In this document: one piece after another, positions 1 through 8,426 of the stretch
How positions within the stretch are numbered: position 1 is the stretch's first letter
How the letters are laid out: every line of letters starts with the position of its first letter
DNA from: Prevotellaceae bacterium UBA4361
GTDB taxonomy: Bacteria; Bacteroidota; Bacteroidia; Bacteroidales; Bacteroidaceae
DNA: 39,562 nucleotides
NCBI GenBank assembly: GCA_002393575.1
Contig: DGSN01000081.1
Span: forward strand, 1 to 39,562
Reading direction: 5' to 3'
The notes under the pieces: model-generated
What the model was told of the DNA's origin: nothing
Database searches by the model: none
The model's input: the letters and a program-made list of their open reading frames with translations, nothing else
Program-made: the position numbers and the translations under genes

Positions 1-23
1 TGACTTTTTCGTGTTGTTTCACC

Positions 24-179
24 TTATTTTATTTCACCATTTGCTTCAGCCGTATTCTGTTCAGAGCCAGTAATAACCCGTTTTTCTTCCTTTGTTTTAT
101 AAAATTTATCAACTTCTGTTCGATCCTTTTTATATAATACTTCATATTCTGACTTTATGATGACAAGACGCTTGTGTTT
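24..179 (-). pseudogene. Start-less open frame, possible gene remnant
   Basis: On the minus strand a 51-codon open frame runs from just after a stop codon (180-182) to a stop at 24-26. It contains no ATG and no obvious alternative start. Its composition (many Lys, Glu and Asp, ending NGEIK) looks protein-like. It lies directly downstream of the 154-residue exported protein on the same strand and could be a frameshifted tail of that or another gene. I do not recognise it. The rest of 1-201 shows nothing further. Confidence 0.2.
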
Positions 180-201
180 TTACTTGGAGAAGAGTAATCT
201 C

Positions 202-666
202 TTAATCAGTGACAAAACTAAAACAATATACATACCATTTCTGGTTCGTGACCTTCTCCCAATTAGACTTTGTTCTTTTCAATCCCTTTGTATATGTTTT
301 TATACGTTTCTTTTTTGATTCTGTATAAGAACTATATGGCAAAGTAGTACCTCTTACTTCTTTAATTCTTAAATTTGAGTTGAATAAAATAAAGAAAAAC
401 ACTCTATAGCTATAATCGTCTTTATAATTGGATTTATAATAATACTTTTTTAGATACTCTTTAAGATAATCGTCTCCATCCTTGAAACATACTTGATTCA
501 ATTTTATTTCAAGTTGTTTCCCTTCTTTTGTATTATAGACCATGATGGAATCGTTCATTGATGTATAAATAGGTCCATACTCATCGTATATAATCTTGTT
601 GTTTTGACTATATACGCTTAATGAGCACAATAAAACCAAAGAAAATGCTCCTACTATTCTTTTCAT
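202..666 (-). CDS. Small exported protein of unknown function
   Basis: This 154-residue protein begins with a clear signal peptide (Met-Lys-Arg, then a hydrophobic stretch to about residue 18, with a likely cleavage near VYSQ). The mature part is rich in Lys, Tyr, Asn and Asp and shows no motif I recognise. It starts 8 bases after the stop of the 328-residue exported protein upstream on the same strand, so the two are probably cotranscribed. The region is visibly more AT-rich than the peptidase gene beside it, which suggests a different history. The stop sits directly in front of a start-less open frame, so a C-terminal frameshift is possible. The function is unknown. Confidence 0.6.
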   Translation of the reverse strand: MKRIVGAFSLVLLCSLSVYSQNNKIIYDEYGPIYTSMNDSIMVYNTKEGKQLEIKLNQVCFKDGDDYLKEYLKKYYYKSNYKDDYSYRVFFFILFNSNLRIKEVRGTTLPYSSYTESKKKRIKTYTKGLKRTKSNWEKVTNQKWYVYCFSFVTD

Positions 667-674
667 AATTCTTT

Positions 675-1661
675 CTATTGAGCTGAGGTGAAACTTTTTT
701 TCTTTTTTGCTGTGTTTATTTCCAGCGTTAATGAATAAAACCTTCTTTTTTTAAGAGAATCTGAAAAATGGACCTGTGGGAGATTTCTAAAAGCAATCTC
801 TCTTATTATATTTTTCTCCTTTTCCGTCAAATGATTGTAGATACACCCTGATTCATAAACATTGATGTGTTCTACTTTCTCAATTCTCCCTTGCTTGTCA
901 ATTGCTACCTGTAGGAACACGGTTTTCCAAAAAGGTCTTTGAATCGCTGATTCAGATAAGGATTGAATCTTCTCTACATTATTTTTCAGCTTATCATTTT
1001 CATCGAAGGAATTAAAAGGACTATTGGTCTCACGAAGCAAGGATGTCAGCCCAAATCTTTTGAGGAACACCTCCTGTTCAAATTCCCAAATCTGTGCGTA
1101 TTGCTCAACGAACATTGAATGATGATTCGTGTCGTATGATAGTTCCATACAGATAGAAGGGCAATCGATAATGGCTTCAGTATGATACGACTTCTTTTGA
1201 CAATCTATACAATGCTTCAGTTCAACATTCTTGTTTGATGCAATCCATTCATCCAAATAATCACCTTCCAACAAACATGGCAACTGGTCTTTATAGAATA
1301 GTAAAGGAACGTTATGAAAGTCGTTTCTTTCATAATGCCAGAAATTCACAATAATATTGATTTTACCATCATTCTCTTTTTTGCAAGAGAATATGAGTAA
1401 AGGCATATAATAGGAAAACTCCTTAGGATTCTTTTTTGCCCATTTATTCAAGTAGTTGTAGCTTGGCAGACGAGTACGAAGGCAATTGTCAATGAGACCA
1501 TCGAAATCAGAAGTTAACTTTACGCATTTCATCGATTTGCCCATACATTGATACCCTTCATGATGATGAACAAGGTTATTCATTACGGAATCTTGTCCAT
1601 AGGAGATGTAAAAGACAAAGAATGCTGGAATGATGAAAAGAAGTCTGATGTTAATTTTCAT
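675..1661 (-). CDS. Exported protein with TonB-C-terminal-like end
   Basis: This 328-residue protein has an N-terminal signal peptide (hydrophobic residues 6-22, ending SYGQ), so it is probably periplasmic or surface-attached. Residues of about 245-317 contain VAIDKQGRIEKVEHINVYES followed by conserved-looking spacing. This resembles the C-terminal domain of TonB-like energy transducers, where a strand of the form 'v-d-x-x-G-x-I-x-x-v' is typical, but the upstream membrane anchor and proline-rich spacer of TonB are missing. The central part is cysteine-rich (CIDCQKKS, CPSIC) and has no family match I can name. It leads a likely two-gene transcription unit with the 154-residue gene, served by a good promoter at 1681-1712. 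Confidence 0.6.
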   Translation of the reverse strand: MKINIRLLFIIPAFFVFYISYGQDSVMNNLVHHHEGYQCMGKSMKCVKLTSDFDGLIDNCLRTRLPSYNYLNKWAKKNPKEFSYYMPLLIFSCKKENDGKINIIVNFWHYERNDFHNVPLLFYKDQLPCLLEGDYLDEWIASNKNVELKHCIDCQKKSYHTEAIIDCPSICMELSYDTNHHSMFVEQYAQIWEFEQEVFLKRFGLTSLLRETNSPFNSFDENDKLKNNVEKIQSLSESAIQRPFWKTVFLQVAIDKQGRIEKVEHINVYESGCIYNHLTEKEKNIIREIAFRNLPQVHFSDSLKKRRFYSLTLEINTAKKKKSFTSAQ

Positions 1662-1680
1662 TGTTTCAAGTTTTTGATTA

Positions 1681-1712
1681 CAAAGTTATGGGAATTAGAT
1701 GATAACAGCAAA
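1681..1712 (-). promoter_or_regulatory. Bacteroidetes-type promoter for the 328/154-residue gene pair
   Basis: On the minus strand a -33 TTTG (1712-1709) is followed by exactly 20 nt and a -7 box TAACTTTG (1688-1681). This is the textbook layout for the Bacteroidetes primary sigma factor. The start codon lies about 20 nt downstream. Confidence 0.6.
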
Positions 1713-1724
1713 CAATGTGAAAAG

Positions 1725-4184
1725 TTATTTCTTGTCAGGCATCTTGTCGTAGAGGGCTTTCCACCATGTGTCGTCGCCTTTGAGCCATTTGGCAAACCAT
1801 GCGAAGATGGTGTTTTGCCATTGCTTGCGCTTCTGGTAGTCGAGGATGTGGTGGTTCTGTCCATCCACCAGCACCATTGCTGTTTCCCTGCCGAGGAGCT
1901 TGAGGGCTGTGAACATCTGGATGCTCTCGCCCACGGGCACGTTGGTGTCGTCCGTTCCGTGGAGGAAGAGAAGTGGTGTGTGTATCTTGTCGGCATTGAA
2001 GAGCGGACTTTGGTCCACATAGAGGTGCTTGTTCGTCCACGGATAGGAATTAGCCATCGACACTTCGCTGTAGCTGTAGCCCCAATAGCCTTCGCCCCAA
2101 TAGCTGGTGTGGTCGCTGATGCCTGCGTGGGATATGGCGGCAGCAAAGATGTCTGTCACCGTTTGCAGATACTGCGTCATGAATCCTCCATAGCTGGCAC
2201 CGATGCAGCCAATCTTCGTGGCATCCACCCACGCGTGTTCCTTGCAGAAGGTCTTGGTGGCACCGATAATGTCCTGGGCCACGCCTTCGCCTGCAGTGTT
2301 CACGTGGCGGGATGAGAATTCCTGTCCGAATCCTGTGGCTCCACTTGGATTTACAACGAGCACCACATAGCCCTGAGCGGCGTAGGCGTGGTGAGGATAG
2401 CGACTCTCGAAGTTGCGACTTGTAGGTGAGCAACCGCCATAGTAGTTCACAATCATGGGATAGTGCTTCGAAGCGTCGAAATGAGGTGGCAGATAGTAGC
2501 GGCAGCAGATGGTGTCGCCACGGTCGTTCAGGTAGTTCCATGCTTGGCATTCTCCGAGCGTGATGCCTTGCAGGATGTCCTTGCTGAGGTCTTCGAAGAG
2601 GGCTGTCTTCAGCGTTTTCGTGTTGAGCGTGTAGATGCGGTCGGAGTTGGATGCGCTCTGTCCTTTCATCATGAGCATCGAGGCTGAAGATGCCACGCTG
2701 AAGTTCGTCACCAGTTCTTCGGGTGTGTTCATGCGTTGGATGTTGCCCGTCTTGGGATTCATGCGGAACAGGTGGATGCAGTCCTTGTCTTCAGCGTTGA
2801 AATAGATGTTTCCGTCTGCTTTGCACCAAGTGGCACTCATCACGTTCGGATTGAACTCCCTGGTCATTGCCTTCACTTGCTTCGTGCGGATGTCCATGAG
2901 GAAGAGTTGCTTGTCTATCATGCTGGGCACCCTGCCTTCGGGCACCACGTTGCCGATGCCACCGAATGCTTCGGGCGAACCTTGCAGCAGCACCTGAGTA
3001 CCGTCGGGCGAGAACTGCGCTCCGTCCACGAATCCGTCTTTCGTCACCAAGGTATCCACGTCTAAGTTGTCGGCATGGATGCGATAGAGCGAATAGACGG
3101 TGGTTGGTCGCTCGGTGAGTCGGCTTTCAGACTTCATCACGAGCAGATATTTGCCATCATCAGAGATGTCGGACAGATAGACGTTGTGGTAGCCGTAGGT
3201 GAGAGGTTGGGCGAGTCCGCTCTTCAGGTCGAACTTCACCAGTTGGTTTCGATTTCTCCATCCTGGCTGACGGTCTTCGGGTTCCACCACTTCGTAGATT
3301 TCCTTCTTTTCCTTCGGTCCTTCCTGTTCTTTCGAGATGATGAGATAGTCTTCGGTAGGCGACATGGTGAATGAGCCCGAAGGCACGGACTCGCACAGCA
3401 CGGTTTCTTCCCGTGTCTGCGGATTCACGCTGACGAGTTCTCGCTTTTCTCCTCTTATATAATAATAGCAGTTGGAGCGTGGCATCCAGTGCATACCGCT
3501 TCGGGCATCCACTATCTGCTTCGTGGCGATGTTCCACAGCTTGCTGCGGCTCACTGACTGTCCGCCTTGCTGCGTGTTGTTGTAGTTCACGATGGCATAT
3601 TTTCCGTTGGGTGAGATGCTCACGTTCGAGCATTTCCATCCGTGCAGCACTTCGTTGAGCGAGTAGAGCCGACTCTCGTTGTTTGTCAGCACTTCCACGG
3701 CGTTGTCCTTCTTGGCTTCCACCGTGATGTGCAGCGAGTCCTGATGGTCTTTCTCGGAAAGGTACTTGACGACAACGGAGTGGGAACTGGGCTCCAGCAC
3801 CACTTCGGGGCTTATCTGCTTCACGCCATCCACGTAGAGGCTGTGTTTGCCCAGTCCTTCCACGGTGATGCTTGCCGTGGTGTAAGCCGTGTTCTGCAAC
3901 GTGAAGCCAATCAAGTGCAGTTGGTTCTCACCGCCAGGCAGCGCCTTGCTGTGCATCACTTGTCCCGTCTTCACGGCATCCAGTCGGATGGGTGTGTCGA
4001 GCAGTTTGTCCTTGCCAAACTTCCGTGCGTGAAGGTCGATGGAATCCACCATCACGGGTGTTTGCACCTTGTAAGGTCCTGCATAGCGATATTCCTGTAC
4101 GTTGATTTTCGTTTGGGCAAAAGTGCCCAGTGCCACAGCTTCCCATCCTATGAGAGCGAGAGCCAGTCTTTCCCTTTTGTTCAT
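1725..4184 (-). CDS. S9 family prolyl oligopeptidase (dipeptidyl-peptidase-like)
   Basis: This 819-residue enzyme combines an N-terminal export signal (hydrophobic residues 7-22), a beta-propeller region (about 170-530, with repeats such as SPNGKYAIVNY, SDDGKYLLVM and SPDGTQVLLQG) and a C-terminal alpha/beta-hydrolase peptidase domain (about 560-815). The catalytic serine is S664 in GASYGG. The acid is probably D746 in HGTDDTNVP, and the histidine is H778 or H779 in GQNHH. Members of this family cut short peptides, often after proline or in dipeptide steps, in the periplasm. Length and domain order are typical of Bacteroidales S9B/S9C peptidases. The ATG chosen directly precedes the signal peptide. 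The gene stands alone on the minus strand, with an inverted repeat at 4208-4274 just upstream. Confidence 0.9.
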   Translation of the reverse strand: MNKRERLALALIGWEAVALGTFAQTKINVQEYRYAGPYKVQTPVMVDSIDLHARKFGKDKLLDTPIRLDAVKTGQVMHSKALPGGENQLHLIGFTLQNTAYTTASITVEGLGKHSLYVDGVKQISPEVVLEPSSHSVVVKYLSEKDHQDSLHITVEAKKDNAVEVLTNNESRLYSLNEVLHGWKCSNVSISPNGKYAIVNYNNTQQGGQSVSRSKLWNIATKQIVDARSGMHWMPRSNCYYYIRGEKRELVSVNPQTREETVLCESVPSGSFTMSPTEDYLIISKEQEGPKEKKEIYEVVEPEDRQPGWRNRNQLVKFDLKSGLAQPLTYGYHNVYLSDISDDGKYLLVMKSESRLTERPTTVYSLYRIHADNLDVDTLVTKDGFVDGAQFSPDGTQVLLQGSPEAFGGIGNVVPEGRVPSMIDKQLFLMDIRTKQVKAMTREFNPNVMSATWCKADGNIYFNAEDKDCIHLFRMNPKTGNIQRMNTPEELVTNFSVASSASMLMMKGQSASNSDRIYTLNTKTLKTALFEDLSKDILQGITLGECQAWNYLNDRGDTICCRYYLPPHFDASKHYPMIVNYYGGCSPTSRNFESRYPHHAYAAQGYVVLVVNPSGATGFGQEFSSRHVNTAGEGVAQDIIGATKTFCKEHAWVDATKIGCIGASYGGFMTQYLQTVTDIFAAAISHAGISDHTSYWGEGYWGYSYSEVSMANSYPWTNKHLYVDQSPLFNADKIHTPLLFLHGTDDTNVPVGESIQMFTALKLLGRETAMVLVDGQNHHILDYQKRKQWQNTIFAWFAKWLKGDDTWWKALYDKMPDKK

Positions 4185-4207
4185 TATTTTGTTTGAATGA
4201 TAAAAAA

Positions 4208-4274
4208 AACGAAAACGAAAACGAAGGTTCTGCCATCTGGTTGGCAGTTCTCGTTTTCGTTCTCGTTTTCGTTC
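4208..4274. repeat. Inverted repeat of (GAAAAC)n arms between two minus-strand genes
   Basis: A left arm rich in CGAAAA units and a right arm rich in TTTTCG units flank an inner TGCCA/TGGCA stem. The whole can form a hairpin. It lies between the start of the S9 peptidase gene and the end of the next gene upstream, so it may act as a terminator for the latter. The arms are imperfect copies of a hexamer-type repeat. Confidence 0.5.
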
Positions 4275-4285
4275 AATAGATTGAT

Positions 4286-5455
4286 TTATTTCAGAATCTT
4301 CACCGTCTTCTTGCTACCGTCGGTGTATTCCGTCACTTGGATGTTCACACCCTTTTGAGGCTGAGCTGTTTCGATGCCTTGCACGTTGTAGAACCTGCTT
4401 CGTGCAACCTCCTTGCTGGCTTCGATTTGCTTCACCGAAGTGATGTCGTCGATGAGGTTGTAGCCTTCGAAGAAATCGATTGTGCTACCTCTGTACAAGA
4501 ATCCCTGACCGTCGGAATTGAGCTGTGCCCAAGGTCCCCAACTGATTTGTTTCTCATTGAATGTGCCTGAAATGTCAGGACCCTCAATGGAAGTCATCAG
4601 TCTGTTCAATGCGTATGTGTAGAACACGCCGTATGTGGAGTTGTAGTAGAATGCACGCTGGTTAGGAATCGTAACGGTCTTTTTGCTGAGGTCGTAAGCC
4701 ATCACTGCCGATTCACCCATACCGGAGAAACCGCCCACATAGATGGAGTCGCCATCGATGGCGTGAACGATGTAGGATTTGTAGCTGCCATCCTTGTCTG
4801 TGTCAGTCATGACACCTGTTGCTTTCATGATACCTGTTGAGAAAGCAATGTCGTAATAGTAGTCTTGATAAGCACCTGAGTCAATGAATGCACCCCAAGG
4901 CGTTTCGAACACCAGTTCACCGTCGATGTAGCTACCCGTAATTTTTGCATCACGAACAGGGAAGAGATCCTGCTCTTCTTCATTATAGTCCCATGCAGCA
5001 ATGCTGATTGTGCCATAATCAGAATCTGTGAACAGCACCTGACTGTCCATCTCGAAGTAGCCGTTCTCGTCCAGCTTGGCAGTGATGTCATTCACATTGG
5101 AGTTTGTCAGCCATTGTCCGAAGCCCGATATGGTGATGGTGCCGTCGCCATTGTTCGCAATGTCGATACCATAGTAGAAATACATAGCAATGCTTTCGCC
5201 ATTCTCGTCTTTGCTCGAACTTTCGTAAACCACCATAGCTGGTCCAGCAAGTTCGGTTGCTGCGGCAGCCTTCATCACTTTGAATCCTGGTGCTTTGTGC
5301 TGACCCTTCATCTGTGATGCAGGCATTCGCACTTCGCTCAGGCTCTTAGGTTCAAAACTTCTGTTTTGTTTGCCCAGCTGGTTCATCTGCTGTGCGTTTG
5401 CTTCAATGGCTGACGTGAAAGCCATTGCAGCCAAGAGAGTAAAAAAATGTTTCAT
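4286..5455 (-). CDS. Exported protein with Prevotella-type C-terminal sorting-like tail
   Basis: This 389-residue protein has a signal peptide (residues 1-21, ending ANAQ) and a beta-rich body (many aromatic, Gly and Thr residues, and acidic loops such as DTDKDGSYKS). Its C-terminus has the pattern FYNVQGIETAQPQKGVNIQV followed by a lysine-rich end. Tails of the form 'Y-N-x-Q-G ... P-x-K-G-V-N-I ... K' are common on Prevotella surface and extracellular proteins and resemble type IX secretion signals; that link is inferred from the family pattern. I recognise no catalytic motif. It lies upstream of the S9 peptidase on the same strand with 101 bases between them, separated by a hairpin, so the two may be independent units. 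Confidence 0.7.
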   Translation of the reverse strand: MKHFFTLLAAMAFTSAIEANAQQMNQLGKQNRSFEPKSLSEVRMPASQMKGQHKAPGFKVMKAAAATELAGPAMVVYESSSKDENGESIAMYFYYGIDIANNGDGTITISGFGQWLTNSNVNDITAKLDENGYFEMDSQVLFTDSDYGTISIAAWDYNEEEQDLFPVRDAKITGSYIDGELVFETPWGAFIDSGAYQDYYYDIAFSTGIMKATGVMTDTDKDGSYKSYIVHAIDGDSIYVGGFSGMGESAVMAYDLSKKTVTIPNQRAFYYNSTYGVFYTYALNRLMTSIEGPDISGTFNEKQISWGPWAQLNSDGQGFLYRGSTIDFFEGYNLIDDITSVKQIEASKEVARSRFYNVQGIETAQPQKGVNIQVTEYTDGSKKTVKILK

Positions 5456-5500
5456 AAGCTTTTAAGTTTTTGAGTTGTTAAGTCTAAAGTCTAAGGTATA

Positions 5501-5571
5501 TCTCCTAAAGAAATCGGCAGAATCGGCAAAATTATTAAGATTTAGTACATTTAGTCTATTTCTTTAGGAGA
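5501..5571. repeat. Inverted repeat TCTCCTAAAGAAAT / ATTTCTTTAGGAGA
   Basis: Perfect 14-bp arms (5501-5514 and 5558-5571) enclose 43 nt. On the plus strand the right arm is followed by CTTTTT, and the copy sits between the MscS gene end and the next minus-strand gene start. It may terminate transcription or belong to a small repeat family. The 190-base gap holds nothing else I can name. Confidence 0.5.
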
Positions 5572-5646
5572 CTTTTTACGCCTTTGCCTTCGACCTTCGA
5601 CCTTTTAATATTAAAGAATCTTTTTTAAATCCCTAAAATCCCTGAT

Positions 5647-6498
5647 TTATTTTTCATTCTTGATGGTTACATCCATGCGGTTGAATGGGAACATGAATCC
5701 GCGTTCCTTGAGTTCCTGGTAAACAGTTTCGTTCATGTAGAAATAAACTGCCCAGTAGTCGCTGCCTTTGCACCATGTGCGCGTGTTGACTACAACGCCG
5801 CTTTCGTCCAGCAAGGTCAGTCCAATCCAAGGAGCAGCCACCACATCGCTGTCTGCCACAGGAGCCTGCATGATGAGCGGATTGCGCTTCTGGATTTCCT
5901 GAATGGCATCCTTCACCTTGTTGAGGTCGGTGCCATAAGCAAACTTGAAGTCCAAATCCACACGACGGTAAGGCTCCGTCGAGTAGTTCTTCAGCATACC
6001 CGTGGAGAGCGTTCCGTTAGGGATGATGACGGTCTGCGCGTCGTTCGTGCGGATGATGGTGTTGAAAATCTGGATTTGCTTCACCGTACCCATGTAGCCC
6101 TGAGCCTCAATGAAGTCGCCCACTTTGTAAGGCTTGAACAGCAGCACCATCACACCTCCGGCAAAGTTCGACAGCGTTCCGCTCAGTGCCATGCCAATAG
6201 CAACACCGGCAGAAGCGAAGAGAGCGATGAACGACGAAGTCTCGATGCCAAAAATCGAGATGATGATGATGGCAAGCACGAACCACAGCACCACATTCAC
6301 GATGCTGGTGAGGAACGAGAAGAGCGATTTGTCCACCTTGCTGCGCTCCAGTGCCTTCGTCACGAGTTTTGAAATCCACTTGATGATTTTGCTACCTACG
6401 TAATAAACGATAATAGCAACAATCAGGTTCTTGCAGAACGTAATTGCCATACCTCCCAACATGGAGTAGGTTTCTGGCGAGAAAATTTTTTCTAACAT
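5647..6498 (-). CDS. mscS: Small-conductance mechanosensitive channel, MscS family
   Basis: This 283-residue inner-membrane protein has the minimal MscS layout of three N-terminal membrane helices (about residues 15-35, 60-82 and 85-115). The third is the Gly/Ala-rich pore helix (SAGVAIGMALSGTLSNFAGG). A beta domain follows with the characteristic VGDFIEAQGYMGTVKQI and VIIPNGTLSTG stretches, then a C-terminal alpha/beta vestibule domain to residue 283. MscS opens under membrane tension during osmotic downshock to release small solutes. Length matches E. coli MscS (286 residues). It is a single gene on the minus strand. A TAACTTTG-like -7 box at 6540-6533 lies just upstream, but I see no good -33 box. 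Confidence 0.92.
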   Translation of the reverse strand: MLEKIFSPETYSMLGGMAITFCKNLIVAIIVYYVGSKIIKWISKLVTKALERSKVDKSLFSFLTSIVNVVLWFVLAIIIISIFGIETSSFIALFASAGVAIGMALSGTLSNFAGGVMVLLFKPYKVGDFIEAQGYMGTVKQIQIFNTIIRTNDAQTVIIPNGTLSTGMLKNYSTEPYRRVDLDFKFAYGTDLNKVKDAIQEIQKRNPLIMQAPVADSDVVAAPWIGLTLLDESGVVVNTRTWCKGSDYWAVYFYMNETVYQELKERGFMFPFNRMDVTIKNEK

Positions 6499-6666
6499 AG
6501 CGTTTAATAGTTTTTGAAAGAGGTTAATAGCGCAAAGTTAATGGATTTCCATGAAAAACGAATATTTTCTGCCAATAAGTTTCGATTTTTTTATTTTTTA
6601 TGTAATTTTGCCGCATGATGAAACCAATATGAAGAATGAAAAAAAGCCTCACCCCCAAAGACCCAA

Positions 6667-6785
6667 GACCCACCCCAACCCTCCCTGTGAGGGAGGGAGT
6701 AGTCACCCGGATGGTTATTCACTCCCCCTTGGGGGAGCTGGAGGGGTCCATACTCCCTCCCTCACAGGGAGGGTTGGGGAGGGTC
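6667..6785. repeat. GC-rich nested inverted repeat element
   Basis: A perfect 29-bp inverted repeat (6673-6701 with 6751-6779) extends outward to GACCCA/AGGGTC with one mismatch and encloses a further small hairpin (CTCCCCC/GGGGGAG). The sequence CCTCACCCCCAA just to its left also appears in the element at 36452-36631, so both belong to one dispersed intergenic family. It lies between the divergent MscS and CE7 esterase genes. Confidence 0.8.
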
Positions 6786-6808
6786 CAACTTAAAAAAAAA
6801 CTTAAAAT

Positions 6809-8113
6809 ATGTCAATCCTAACTATTCTGCTTCTCTTGCTCTTTGCAACGAATGCGCAGGCTGAGAATTATCCCTATCGTAGTGACGTGCTGTGGGTCAC
6901 AGTGCCCGACCATGCCGACTGGATTTACCAGCCAGGCGAGGAACCACGCGTCGAAGTGCAGTTCTACCAGTATGGAATGCCTAAGGACGGAACTGTCACC
7001 TACACCATCGGCAACGACCTCCTGGAGGACGACGACCGAGGTAGTGTGAAACTCAAGAACGGACGAGCCACCATCAAGATGTCAACTCGAAAGACACCTG
7101 GCTTCCGTGATTTGCGCTTGCAGATGAAAGTGGGCAACACCACCTACAAGCACCACGTGAAGCTCGGTTTCGCACCCGACAAGATTCAGCCGTTCACCAC
7201 CATGCCTTCCGACTTCACCACCTTCTGGAGTCAGAGCATCAAGGATGCACGGACGTTTCCGCTCACCTACACCATCGAGCCAGCACCCGAATACACCACC
7301 GATGCCGTGGATTGCTACCTCGTGAAGATACAAATCAACAGCAAGGGGCAATGCGTCTATGGCTACCTCACCAAGCCCAAGAACGCTGCAAAGGGCACGT
7401 GTCCCGTTGTGTTCTGTCCGCCAGGAGCAGGCGTAAAGACCATCAAGGAACCGCTGCGTCACAAGTATTACGCCGAGAACGGTTTCATCCGTCTCGAAAT
7501 CGAAATACACGGACTCGACCCACGCCTCAGTACCGAGCAGTTCAAAGCCATCAACAATGCCTTCAACGTCGGAGCCAACACCTATCTGGCACAAGGGCTC
7601 GACCATCGCGACAACTACTACATGAAGCACGTCTATCTCGCTTGTGTGCGCTGCATCGACTTCCTCACCTCGCTGCCCGAGTGGGACGGCAAGAACGTAG
7701 CCGTGCAGGGAGGAAGCCAGGGTGGAGCCCTCGCCATTGTCACCGCCTCGCTCGACTCCCGTGTCAGCCTCTGTGCTGCCAACCATCCCGCACTGAGCGA
7801 CATGGCTGCCTATTCCGAGAAGGGACGCACAGGTGGCTATCCTCATTTCCACCGCCTGAACGCCATGCTCACTCCAGAGAAAATCAACACCCTGCGCTAC
7901 TACGACGTGGTGAATTTCGCACGACAGATGAAGGCAACCACCTTCCTCACCTGGGGCTATAACGACGACACTTGTCCACCTACCACCAGCTATGCCGTCT
8001 GGAATTCCCTCCCATGTCCGAAGGAATCCCTCATCACGCCCGTCAACGAGCATTGGACCAGCGAAAACACCGAGCGCAGCATTATGGAGTGGATCAAGGC
8101 ACGACTGAAGTAG
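6809..8113 (+). CDS. CE7-type acetyl esterase (acetyl xylan / cephalosporin-C deacetylase family)
   Basis: This 434-residue exported enzyme has a signal peptide (residues 1-18), an N-terminal beta domain of about 100 residues (20-120) and a CE7-type alpha/beta-hydrolase domain (about 125-434). The family signature GGSQGG places the nucleophile at S303. The acid is D386 in the NDDTCPP block, matching the CE7 'D-x-x-C-P-P' motif, and the histidine is H415 in NEHW. CE7 enzymes remove acetyl groups from xylo-oligosaccharides and related esters. The family core is about 320 residues, so the N-terminal domain is an extra module, as in several Bacteroidetes members. It is transcribed alone, starting 23 bases after a GC-rich inverted repeat and ending next to a 22-bp palindrome array. 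Confidence 0.85.
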   Translation: MSILTILLLLLFATNAQAENYPYRSDVLWVTVPDHADWIYQPGEEPRVEVQFYQYGMPKDGTVTYTIGNDLLEDDDRGSVKLKNGRATIKMSTRKTPGFRDLRLQMKVGNTTYKHHVKLGFAPDKIQPFTTMPSDFTTFWSQSIKDARTFPLTYTIEPAPEYTTDAVDCYLVKIQINSKGQCVYGYLTKPKNAAKGTCPVVFCPPGAGVKTIKEPLRHKYYAENGFIRLEIEIHGLDPRLSTEQFKAINNAFNVGANTYLAQGLDHRDNYYMKHVYLACVRCIDFLTSLPEWDGKNVAVQGGSQGGALAIVTASLDSRVSLCAANHPALSDMAAYSEKGRTGGYPHFHRLNAMLTPEKINTLRYYDVVNFARQMKATTFLTWGYNDDTCPPTTSYAVWNSLPCPKESLITPVNEHWTSENTERSIMEWIKARLK

Positions 8114-8144
8114 TTCGTCCTTTCTTTCGTTCCATTTTTTCAGA

Positions 8145-8242
8145 CGAACGTTTGTTTTGCTTCTTACGAACGTTCGTTTTGTTTCAGTCGAACGTTCGTT
8201 TTGCTTCTTTCGAACGTTCGTTCGCTTTCACCCGAAGGCTCG
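8145..8242. repeat. 22-bp phased array of CGAACGTTCG palindromes (5 units)
   Basis: Ten-base palindromes start at 8145, 8167, 8189, 8211 and 8233, exactly 22 bp apart. Three are perfect CGAACGTTCG, the first ends TTTG, and the last is CGAAGGCTCG. The 12-nt spacers are T-rich (TTTTGCTTC-like). A degenerate unit may begin at 8123. The array occupies the gap between the CE7 esterase gene and the WYL gene promoter. Similar arrays with the same period occur at 26189, 31515 and 37833. Confidence 0.85.
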
Positions 8243-8376
8243 TTCTGCTTCGACTGACTTTTTCTCCCTCTCCATCTTAACAATCCAAACCTGCGAACAA
8301 AAACTTTGTAAAAAGGAAGTTGGTAGTTCATGAATAAACGCTTTGATTTTGACACAAACATAAAAATTCCATAATG

Positions 8377-8410
8377 CGAACAAAGAGTTCGTGGCAAAGG
8401 TGTATCTTTG
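8377..8410 (+). promoter_or_regulatory. Operator-promoter of the WYL gene (shared motif, copy 1)
   Basis: The palindrome CGAAC-AAAGA-GTTCG (8377-8391) is followed by 11 nt and the -7 box TATCTTTG (8403-8410). The start codon is at 8427. The palindrome covers the region where the -33 box should be, which suits a repressor site. The same arrangement precedes the beta-propeller gene and the retron. Confidence 0.75.
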
Positions 8411-8426
8411 CAAAAACAATTAAATA

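Noticed and set aside
1548..2315. Long plus-strand frame opposite the S9 peptidase gene
   Set aside because: It lies antisense to a clearly conserved peptidase domain and its product has no recognisable features; many such shadow frames exist over GC-richer genes here.
7082..8053. 323-codon minus-strand frame opposite the CE7 esterase
   Set aside because: It is a shadow of the esterase, which carries the full catalytic triad motifs on the plus strand.
8145..8242. CRISPR array interpretation of the 22-bp repeats
   Set aside because: Units are only 10 bp with 12-bp spacers that resemble each other; there are no cas genes and no 25-40 bp repeat/spacer pattern.
8145..8391. Idea that the CGAACGTTCG array is an extended operator for the WYL regulator
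   Set aside because: The half-sites match (CGAAC/GTTCG) but lack the 5-nt core spacing, and the same arrays occur at three loci far from the island, so the likeness is probably chance or only distantly related.
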